A stretch of DNA of 11,624 bases from Desulfovibrio sp. UBA6121 (GTDB lineage Bacteria > Desulfobacterota > Desulfovibrionia > Desulfovibrionales > Desulfovibrionaceae). The stretch spans positions 18,072 through 29,695 of the forward strand of contig DIVX01000123.1 in assembly GCA_002422505.1 (NCBI GenBank), in the 5' to 3' direction. This document shows positions 6,524 through 11,624 of this stretch, in pieces. Below the pieces are notes generated by a model, which did not search any database, had not been told where the DNA came from, and was given only the letters and a program-made list of their open reading frames with translations. The number at the start of each line of letters is the position of its first letter. Positions within the stretch are counted from its first letter, which is position 1. Made by a program: the position numbers and the translations under genes.

Positions 6524-6529
6524 AAGACC

Positions 6530-6784
6530 ATGAACCTGAGCGGAAAGAGGGTGTTCACCGGCAGAATGCAGCTGTTGAACGGTTGGGAGGTTCGCCCCTT
6601 TGCCATCAAAACGCCGGAGGGTTCCTTCGCCCCGTGCCTTTCCACGCGCAAACACGCCCCCGGCAGCCCTGGCAAGGTGTATTCGCTGAACAATGCCTGT
6701 GCAAATTTGGAGGAGGCCTTTGAACTGGCCCTGGCCAAGGGGCGCAGCTTGGTGTTTGGGGAGGCGACCAGCAGCGCGGCCTAG
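6530..6784 (+). CDS. Small protein of unknown function (84 residues)
   Basis: I do not recognise this protein. Start 6530 is set by a perfect AGGAGG six bases upstream. It has no signal peptide and no membrane segment. The N-terminal half looks like short beta strands (KRVFTGRMQLLNGWEVRPFA, then GSFAPCLSTRK). It is followed by a probable amphipathic helix, NLEEAFELALAKGRSLVFG, at about 59-77. This strand-strand-strand-helix outline resembles several uncharacterised small bacterial proteins, but I cannot name a family. There are two cysteines (C37 and one in NNACANL). It stands alone between divergent and convergent neighbours, with a weak promoter upstream and a possible terminator at 6989-7010. 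The strong ribosome site and sensible composition favour a real gene. Confidence 0.65.
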   Translation: MNLSGKRVFTGRMQLLNGWEVRPFAIKTPEGSFAPCLSTRKHAPGSPGKVYSLNNACANLEEAFELALAKGRSLVFGEATSSAA

Positions 6785-6881
6785 CTATTGCGCGAACCCG
6801 AGCAGGGCATGCGGCGCGTGCGGCTTGGCGAAAGCTGATGCCTGGACTGTGGCCGCCAGGCTGTGACCGTGGCTTCGCGAG

Positions 6882-6988
6882 GCGGGGTTGTCGCATCGGG
6901 CTGTGGTCGTACCGGGTTGGCGCATCGGGCTGTCGCGTTGGACTGTCGCGTTGGACTGTCGTACCGGGTTGGCGCATCGGGCTGTCGC
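6882..6988. repeat. Degenerate 13-bp tandem repeat, about eight units
   Basis: Unit boundaries read 6882-6894, 6895-6910 (three bases longer), 6911-6923, 6924-6936, 6937-6949, 6950-6962, 6963-6975 and 6976-6988. Most units resemble RTCGGGCTGTCGC; variants are ACCGGGTTGGCGC and GTTGGACTGTCGC. Bases 6906-6936 recur exactly at 6958-6988, 52 bases (four units) later, which points to block duplication. The period is not a multiple of three, so this is not a repeated peptide. No function is known to me. Confidence 0.85.
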
Positions 6989-7010
6989 AGCGGCTCTGAA
7001 CGCCGCTTTT
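6989..7010 (+). terminator. Possible intrinsic terminator of the 84-residue protein gene
   Basis: AGCGGC (6989-6994) pairs with GCCGCT (7002-7007) around a seven-base loop. With the stem's last T it gives a TTTT run (7007-7010). The stem is short and the site is 205 bases past the stop codon, immediately after the tandem repeat, so the assignment is tentative. Confidence 0.45.
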
Positions 7011-7143
7011 GACTCACTTTCGGTCAAACGTTCCCCACGGCGACCAAACATGCGAAGGCGCGGCAGCAGAAGGACGCGACCGCAGGCTGCTTGAGCGAGG
7101 CCTGAGAGCGAGCCCTGGCCCTGCCTGCCCAGCCGCAGGCATG

Positions 7144-7180
7144 AAAAAAAAGCCCCCGCCCGGCGAACCGGATGGGGGCT
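7144..7180 (-). terminator. Intrinsic terminator of the aminotransferase-serA operon
   Basis: On the minus strand AGCCCCC, a two-base internal mismatch, then CCGG form a stem closed by a four-base loop (7164-7167). The complementary arm follows and then an eight-T run (complement of 7144-7151). It lies 22 bases beyond the serA stop. A classic strong terminator. Confidence 0.92.
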
Positions 7181-7202
7181 ACTGTTTGCTGAGTGGCCTG
7201 GA

Positions 7203-8387
7203 CTAGAAGGTTACGCGCTTCACGCCGGGAATGGCCATGAGCTTTTCGCGCACTTCCTCGTTCGGCTCCTGGTGGACGACGTACACAGTCTGAACGCTGT
7301 CGGACAGGAAGCGGGAGTTGTTCTCGCGAATGTTCACGCCAAGCTCGCCCAGGGCGGTGCCGAACTTGCCGAACATGCCCGGCTTGTCCTCGTGGGTGAT
7401 GAACAGGGAGTAGATGCGCTTGCCTTCCTGCTCCACGGTTTCGCCCACGTTCACGGAATTGCCGAAGTCGCCGCGCTTGAGGTACTTGGTCACCACCTCG
7501 GCGATTTCAAGGCCGGTTTTGCGCACGGCGTTCTTGGTGCTGGCGCCCAGGTGCGCGCTCATGACGATATTGTCCAGCTCGTGCAGGCCGCTCTGGAAGG
7601 GCTCGCCCTCGCGCTTGGGCTCCTTTTCGTAGCAGTCCAGCGCGGCCCCGGCGATGACGCCGTTTTTGAGCGCGTTGCACAGGGCGGCCTCGCTTACGTT
7701 GCTCCCGCGCGAGGCGTTGATGAGGTACGCCGTGGGCTTCATGAGGGCGAACTCGCGCTCGGTGATGATGGCGTTCTTGCCGCCGGTGTGCAGGCTGATG
7801 AAGTCGGACACGCGCAGCACGTCGTCGATGGACGGCAGGTAGTCCACGTTGGAGTCCTGCACCTGGTAAAGGTCGAAGCCCACGACCTTCATGCCGATGC
7901 CCAGGGCTTTGCCCGCCAGGCACTGGCCGATGCGGCCGCAGCCGATGATGCCCAGGGTCTTGCCGTGCAGTTCGTTGCCTGCGAAGCGCTTTTTGTGCCA
8001 CACGCCGCCCATGAGAGTGCGGTGGGCCATGGGCACCTTGCGGGCCACGGCGAACATCAGCCCCAGGGCGTGCTCCGCCGTGGCGTTGGTGTTGCCGTTG
8101 GGCGCGAACTTTACGATGACGCCGCACTGTTTGGCGGCCTCAAGGTCGATGTTGTCGGTGCCGACGCCGCCGCGGCCGACGATTTTAAGCTTGCCGCCGT
8201 CCCTGGTGCCCGCCTCGATGATCTCGCGGGTGACCTTGGTGGCGCTGCGCACCAGCAGGGCGTCGTACTCGGCTATTTCGCCCAGCAGATCCTCGGTGCT
8301 GCGTTTCTCGGTTTCAACGCTGAAGCCTTCCTTCTTGAGCAGGGCGACGGCTTCCTCGTTCAGGCCGTCGTTGGCAAGAATGCGCAT
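7203..8387 (-). CDS. serA: D-3-phosphoglycerate dehydrogenase with ACT domain
   Basis: The 394-residue cytosolic D-2-hydroxyacid dehydrogenase should oxidise 3-phosphoglycerate to 3-phosphohydroxypyruvate with NAD, the first step of serine synthesis. The substrate half includes GRGGVGTDNIDL at 71-82. The Rossmann motif GIIGCGRIG is at 146-154. The catalytic set is R227 (NASRGSNV), E256 (LDCYEKEP) and H279 (SAHLGAST). An ACT domain spans about 329-394 (FITHEDKPGMFGKFGTALGE onward), where serine feedback binding is plausible. Length fits the short ACT form. ATG 8387 is preferred because GGGG at 8396-8399 lies eight bases upstream. ATG 8393 would add MT and sits only two bases from it. The gene follows the aminotransferase stop by a few bases, so the two form an operon. 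Confidence 0.9.
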   Translation of the reverse strand: MRILANDGLNEEAVALLKKEGFSVETEKRSTEDLLGEIAEYDALLVRSATKVTREIIEAGTRDGGKLKIVGRGGVGTDNIDLEAAKQCGVIVKFAPNGNTNATAEHALGLMFAVARKVPMAHRTLMGGVWHKKRFAGNELHGKTLGIIGCGRIGQCLAGKALGIGMKVVGFDLYQVQDSNVDYLPSIDDVLRVSDFISLHTGGKNAIITEREFALMKPTAYLINASRGSNVSEAALCNALKNGVIAGAALDCYEKEPKREGEPFQSGLHELDNIVMSAHLGASTKNAVRKTGLEIAEVVTKYLKRGDFGNSVNVGETVEQEGKRIYSLFITHEDKPGMFGKFGTALGELGVNIRENNSRFLSDSVQTVYVVHQEPNEEVREKLMAIPGVKRVTF

Positions 8388-8394
8388 GGTCATT

Positions 8395-8401
8395 ACCCCC
8401 T
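8395..8401 (-). promoter_or_regulatory. Ribosome binding site deciding the serA start
   Basis: The minus strand reads AGGGGGT, overlapping the aminotransferase stop TAG (8400-8402). Spacing to ATG 8387 is near optimal. Spacing to ATG 8393 is too short. The overlap suggests translational coupling of serA to the upstream gene. Confidence 0.6.
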
Positions 8402-9533
8402 ATTTCAGCAGTTCGGGCTTCAGGGCCTCAAGGTAGGCGGCCAGCATGTCCGGGGTCACGTCGCCCATGTGGCCAAGGCGCAGAAGCACGCGCTGGCCCT
8501 TTTCCTCCAGGTCGGTGTTCAGCTTGCCGTAGCCGGGGTCAAAGAGGTAGCCCTTGGCGCGCATGGCCTCCTTGACCTTCTTGAGCTGGGCCACGCTCAT
8601 GCCCGCAGGCACGCGCACGGCGGTGACCGTGGGCGAGCGGTGGCCCGCCGGGGCCAGCAGCTCGAAGCCGGGCAGGGTGCCAACAAAGGCGTGGGTCGTG
8701 TCGCGCATGGCGGCGTGCCGGGCAAAGCGCTGGTCGATGCCCTCGGTGTTCAGGATGTAGTCGATCTGCACGGCCAGCTGGTTGGCCAGGGTGGTGTTGG
8801 GGGTGGTCAGGGTCTGGTTCTTCTGCGCGCGGCCAAGCTGGCCCACGATGTCGGTGGCGAAGCCCTTGTTCTTGACCGTCTTGGCTTTTTCCACTGCCTC
8901 CGGCGTAACGAAAAGAATGCCGAAGCCTGCGGGCAGCGCCAGGGATTTTTGGGTGCTGGTGGCGTAGGTGGCCGCGCCGGAGCCCGTGAGGTCGATCTTG
9001 GCCCCGCCGAAGATGCTCACGCCATCGACGAGGGGCAGGGCCCCGTGCTTGCGCACGCAGGCGCACACGGCCCGCATGTCGTTCATCACGCCGGTGGAGG
9101 TCTCGTTGTGGGTGAAGGTGACCACGGCGGGCTTGTGCTCCGCCAGGGCGGCCTCAAGCTTGGCCATGTCTATGGCGCAGCCGGGCTCGAACTTGAGCTG
9201 CACGGCCTTTTTGCCGTTCACCACGGCCATTTTGTGGTACAGGTCGCCAAAGGCCCCCACGGAGACGTTCAGCACGGTTTCGTCCTCGGCCACCAGGGAA
9301 CGCACGGTGGCCTCCATGGCGTTGGAGCCGGAGCCGTTGAAGAGAATGACGTGGTAGTCGTCGCCGCATCCGGCCAGTTGCTTAAGCCCAACCATGGCCG
9401 GGCCGAAGCGCTTGACGTTCTCGGAATCACGGTGGCCGAATTCGGGCAGCAGGCCTGCTTCGCGGATCTCCGGGCGGATGAACGTCGGGCCGGTGATGAA
9501 CAGCTGAAGGTCGGCAAAATCCTGGATGCTCAT
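8400..9533 (-). CDS. Class V (PLP) aminotransferase, probable phosphoserine/alanine-glyoxylate type
   Basis: The 377-residue cytosolic PLP enzyme is of the class V alanine-glyoxylate/serine-glyoxylate aminotransferase group. It shows FITGPTFIRPEI near the N-terminus, phosphate-binding GSGSNAME at 67-74 and VDGVS with D170, which should contact the pyridine nitrogen. PLP lysine K196 lies in ATSTQKSLALPAG. The C-terminus has LRLGHMGDVTPDML. Start ATG 9533 is supported by GAGGTGA seven bases upstream. The frame stays open far upstream only as antisense to the divergent gene. Because serA follows directly, it most likely aminates 3-phosphohydroxypyruvate in place of classical SerC. Broad-specificity class V enzymes are proposed to do this in some methanogens. 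Alanine-glyoxylate activity is the alternative. Confidence 0.87.
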   Translation of the reverse strand: MSIQDFADLQLFITGPTFIRPEIREAGLLPEFGHRDSENVKRFGPAMVGLKQLAGCGDDYHVILFNGSGSNAMEATVRSLVAEDETVLNVSVGAFGDLYHKMAVVNGKKAVQLKFEPGCAIDMAKLEAALAEHKPAVVTFTHNETSTGVMNDMRAVCACVRKHGALPLVDGVSIFGGAKIDLTGSGAATYATSTQKSLALPAGFGILFVTPEAVEKAKTVKNKGFATDIVGQLGRAQKNQTLTTPNTTLANQLAVQIDYILNTEGIDQRFARHAAMRDTTHAFVGTLPGFELLAPAGHRSPTVTAVRVPAGMSVAQLKKVKEAMRAKGYLFDPGYGKLNTDLEEKGQRVLLRLGHMGDVTPDMLAAYLEALKPELLK

Positions 9534-9782
9534 TGGCGCGTCACCTCGTGGTAGAAGAATGTTCGGACGGATGAAGACATCGATAGAATCAATTTCCTTA
9601 ACCGGAGTCGTAGCGGCTGTAAAGCGGGTGCGCAAGCGCCCACCCCGTACGTTTATGACCCCCTTGCGGCAACCCCGCCCTGCCCGCACTTGCCAAGCGT
9701 CCGGGCGCGACCTATATTCCGGCCTTCGCAGGCGCGACTCATCCCCCCTGAACCTTCCCTCCCCCCCTGGAGACGAAAGCCC
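9534..9782. other. Divergent intergenic region
   Basis: This 249-bp stretch separates the minus-strand aminotransferase-serA operon from the plus-strand FAD oxidoreductase. A near-consensus plus-strand promoter is at 9690-9718. GGGTGCGC at 9626-9633 pairs with 9636-9645 with one bulged base, a compact GC hairpin near its middle. I see no convincing minus-strand promoter; TTTACA-like and TTGCGC-like boxes have poor partners. Confidence 0.6.
9690..9718 (+). promoter_or_regulatory. Sigma-70 promoter of the FAD oxidoreductase gene
   Basis: TTGCCA (9690-9695) and TATATT (9713-9718) are spaced by exactly 17 bases, each matching five of six consensus positions. Transcription would begin near 9725, leaving a leader of about 58 bases with GGAGA nine bases before ATG 9783. 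Confidence 0.75.
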
Positions 9783-11624
9783 ATGCCCCTGATAGGCCCA
9801 CACATTTCCATTTCCGATGAACGCATTCTGACCCGCGTGCTGGGCCTTACCGCCAGCCCGGAGGAGGGCGGCTTCGCCCAATGGCCCGACGGCGTGCGCG
9901 AACTGGCCATGAGCCTGGCCGCAGAGCTGTTCCTGGTGCGCTACAACCCCTTTGTGGACGCGGGCCTTGTGCGCGAGAGCGTGGACCGCAAGCTCTCCAT
10001 CGCCCGGCCCAGCCTCTCCGGCGAGTTTCCGCGCCTGCTGGCGGGCGCCGTGGCCGCCTTTTGGGAGCGCTACGAGGCCGACCAGGCCTTTGCGCGCGAG
10101 CTGCGCGCCCGGCTGGAAACCTTCATGTCTGATGAAGGCATAGGACAGGCGGCCAACACACGCATAGAATGCGCCACCGACGCCACGGACCTGCGCCTGG
10201 AGCTGCCGCTTTTCGTGCTGTTCCCCGAAACAACGGAGCAGGTGCAGAAGATTGTTCGCCTGGCCAACGAGCTGGGCTTCGGCGTCATTCCGCGCGGCGG
10301 CGGCACGGGCCTCACCGGCGGGGCTATTCCCATGTTCTCTCGCTCGGTGGTGCTTTCCCTGGCGCGTTTCAAGAAGATCATCGACGTGAACCCGGACACC
10401 AAGCGGCTGACCGCCCAGGCGGGCGTCATCACCCTCGACGCCATCAAGGCCGCGGCCGAGCAGGACCTGCTGTTCACCGTGGACCCGGCCTCCAAGGCGG
10501 GCTCCACCCTGGGCGGCAACATTTCGGAGAACTCCGGCGGGCCCTTCGCCTTCGAGTACGGCACCACCATCGACAACATCGCCTCCTTTGAGATGGTCAC
10601 GCCCCTGGGCGAGGTCATTACCGTGCGCCGCAAGGACCACCCCGGCCACAAGATCTTCGAGGGCGAGAGCGCCGTGTTCGAGATTCTGGACGAAAACGGC
10701 GTGCTCAAGGACACCGTGACCCTGGCCGGAACCGACGTGCGCGGCGCGGGCCTGGGCAAGGACGTTTCGAACAAGTACCTGGGCGGGCTGCCCGGCGTGC
10801 AGAAAGAGGGCGTGGACGGCATCATAACCACCTGCGAGTTCACCCTGTACCACCGGCCTCAGTATTCGCGCGTGCTGGTGCTGGAGTTCTTTGGCCGCAG
10901 CATGAAGAATGCCATGTTCGTCATACGCGATGTGGTGGGCCTGCGCGACGCCATCCGCACTCAGGGCGACCATGTGAAGATCAGCGCCCTGGAAGAATTC
11001 GGCACCAAGTACGTGCAGGCCATCGAGTACAAGAAGAAGTCCGCCCAGTACGAGGGCGACCCCATCAGCGTGCTCATCCTGCAACTGGACAGCGACGACG
11101 AGGCCGCGCTCACCGAGGCCGTGGACGCGGTGCTGGCTATTGCCCAGCCTTACCCCGGCGTAGACATCTTTGCCGCGCGCGACGAGAAGGAGGCCGAGCT
11201 GTTCTGGGAGGACCGGCACAAGCTTTCGGCCATTTCCAAGCGCACGTCCGGCTTCAAGATCAACGAAGACGTTGTCATTCCCATGCGGGCCATACCGGAC
11301 TTCGCGGAATTTTTGGAGAACCTGAACCTCATCTACATGGCCAAGGTGGCGCGCAAGGCCCTGCTCAAGGCGCGCGAGCTGCCGGGCATTCCCTTCGACG
11401 ACCCGGACATCGACTTTGGCATCGAGCGCTGCCTGTTCATCTTGAAGAAGCGCACCACCGCAGGCGACCTGGCCGACGAGGAGCTGGCCAGCCAGGTGCG
11501 CCTGCTGTTCCACGAGCTGGCCGACCGCTACCCCAAGCTGGACCGGGAGCTTGAGGCCATTTACAAGGAGATTGCGGCCAAGCGCATCGTCATTGCCAAC
11601 CACATGCACGCGGGCGACGGCAAC
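9783..11624 (+). CDS. DUF3683-type FAD-linked oxidoreductase (5' part, runs off the window)
   Basis: The first 614 codons are open to the right edge with no stop. Residues 1 to about 125 match the style of the DUF3683 region (SDERILTRVLGL, then LFLVRYNPFVDAGLV). A FAD-binding PCMH-type domain begins near 140. It contains VIPRGGGTGLTGG (168-180) for the FAD pyrophosphate and PASKAGSTLGGNISENSGG (235-253). The second half is the FAD-oxidase C-terminal domain, and the window ends within HMHAGDGN, its typical near-terminal motif. Relatives run to about 1,200 residues with a C-terminal ferredoxin/CCG iron-sulfur part; that part would lie outside. It probably oxidises a 2-hydroxyacid such as D-lactate or glycolate, but the substrate is unproven. 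ATG 9783 has GGAGA nine bases upstream and a good promoter. Confidence 0.88.
   Translation, partial: MPLIGPHISISDERILTRVLGLTASPEEGGFAQWPDGVRELAMSLAAELFLVRYNPFVDAGLVRESVDRKLSIARPSLSGEFPRLLAGAVAAFWERYEADQAFARELRARLETFMSDEGIGQAANTRIECATDATDLRLELPLFVLFPETTEQVQKIVRLANELGFGVIPRGGGTGLTGGAIPMFSRSVVLSLARFKKIIDVNPDTKRLTAQAGVITLDAIKAAAEQDLLFTVDPASKAGSTLGGNISENSGGPFAFEYGTTIDNIASFEMVTPLGEVITVRRKDHPGHKIFEGESAVFEILDENGVLKDTVTLAGTDVRGAGLGKDVSNKYLGGLPGVQKEGVDGIITTCEFTLYHRPQYSRVLVLEFFGRSMKNAMFVIRDVVGLRDAIRTQGDHVKISALEEFGTKYVQAIEYKKKSAQYEGDPISVLILQLDSDDEAALTEAVDAVLAIAQPYPGVDIFAARDEKEAELFWEDRHKLSAISKRTSGFKINEDVVIPMRAIPDFAEFLENLNLIYMAKVARKALLKARELPGIPFDDPDIDFGIERCLFILKKRTTAGDLADEELASQVRLLFHELADRYPKLDRELEAIYKEIAAKRIVIANHMHAGDGN

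Larger units (their letters stand above)
5955..6529. other. 575-bp intergenic region between divergent genes
   Basis: No convincing gene lies here; short open frames have no ribosome site and odd composition. The region holds the sigma-54 promoter of the minus-strand ZraP/Spy-like gene and two small palindromes: ATGCA-ATG-TGCAT at 6123-6135 and ACTG-TG-CAGT at 6177-6186. There is a run of eight G at 6201-6208. A weak plus-strand promoter at 6352-6379 is followed by TGGAG-TCG-CTCCA at 6385-6397. It is AT-richer than the flanking genes near 6280-6420, consistent with a control region. Confidence 0.6.
6785..7202. other. 418-bp gene-free region between convergent genes
   Basis: No credible gene is seen. 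The region contains an inverted repeat GCCTGG/CCAGGC (6840-6845 and 6856-6861) and a 13-bp degenerate tandem repeat (6882-6988). It also has a possible plus-strand terminator (6989-7010), an inverted repeat TTTGAC/GTCAAA (7008-7013 and 7023-7028), and a 7-bp hairpin TGCCTGC/GCAGGCA (7122-7128 and 7135-7141). The strong minus-strand terminator of serA lies at its right end. The minus-strand open frames through the repeat are byproducts of it. Confidence 0.7.

Noticed and set aside
6437..6529. N-terminal extension of the 84-residue protein from ATG 6437
   Set aside because: No ribosome site precedes it, whereas a perfect AGGAGG precedes ATG 6530. The extra residues look like untranslated sequence.
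6882..6988. CRISPR array
   Set aside because: The units are contiguous 13-mers with no unique spacers, and no cas gene is present.
6606..7051. Minus-strand open frames with repeated Arg/Gln/Pro/Thr peptides
   Set aside because: They are produced by the 13-bp DNA repeat, whose period breaks any one reading frame. They lack ribosome sites.
7272..9554. 760-codon plus-strand open frame across serA and the aminotransferase
   Set aside because: It is exactly antisense to two well-supported enzymes. Its His/Ala/Gly/Val-rich, motif-free product is typical of a GC-rich shadow frame.
9555..9660. Riboswitch or attenuator leader for the aminotransferase-serA operon
   Set aside because: Only one compact, tight-looped hairpin is visible. 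No leader peptide, T-run or known aptamer pattern supports it.
9534..11609. Upstream extension of the aminotransferase frame to over 1,000 codons
   Set aside because: The extension is antisense to the FAD oxidoreductase. A ribosome site (GAGGTGA) and the natural N-terminus place the start at 9533.

Overview
The window is a GC-rich stretch of a bacterial chromosome. Gene content and protein style suggest a Gram-negative sulfate-reducing bacterium of the Desulfovibrio group. The pointers are a polar amino acid ABC transporter, an anaerobe-style stand-alone cbiC, a DUF3683-type FAD oxidoreductase, a class V aminotransferase paired with serA, and a signal-peptide-bearing ZraP/Spy-like protein. 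This assignment is inferred from sequence character, without any database search.

Region 1 (1-5295, plus strand) is one long collinear cluster. It opens with the 3' end of a polar amino acid ABC ATPase, then its periplasmic binding protein and two permeases. A perfect 11-bp GC hairpin lies between the binding protein and the first permease. The cluster continues with deoC (deoxyribose-phosphate aldolase), cbiC (precorrin-8X methylmutase), a VOC/glyoxalase-fold protein and an L,D-transpeptidase-type lipoprotein. From the second permease to the lipoprotein the genes overlap or nearly touch, so they are probably translationally coupled. A bidirectional terminator closes the cluster.

Region 2 (5331-7202) starts with a convergent minus-strand gene for a ZraP/Spy-like periplasmic protein with a striking Gly/Met-rich tail. 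It has a good sigma-54 (-24/-12) promoter and a 370-bp upstream region with small palindromes. Next is a plus-strand gene for an 84-residue protein of unknown function. It is followed by a gene-poor stretch that carries a degenerate 13-bp tandem repeat and terminators.

Region 3 (7143-11624) holds a minus-strand pair, a class V aminotransferase followed by serA with an ACT domain. This is most simply read as the first two steps of phosphorylated serine synthesis. Across a 249-bp intergenic region lies a divergent large FAD-linked oxidoreductase (DUF3683 plus FAD-binding domains). It has a near-consensus sigma-70 promoter and runs off the right edge.

Most of the window is conventional metabolism and transport. 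I see no CRISPR array, transposase, integrase, tRNA, rRNA or clear defence system. The least explained items are the 13-bp repeat array, the 84-residue protein, the sigma-54-driven Met-rich metal-stress-type gene, and the mixed transporter/deoC/cbiC/VOC/lipoprotein cluster.
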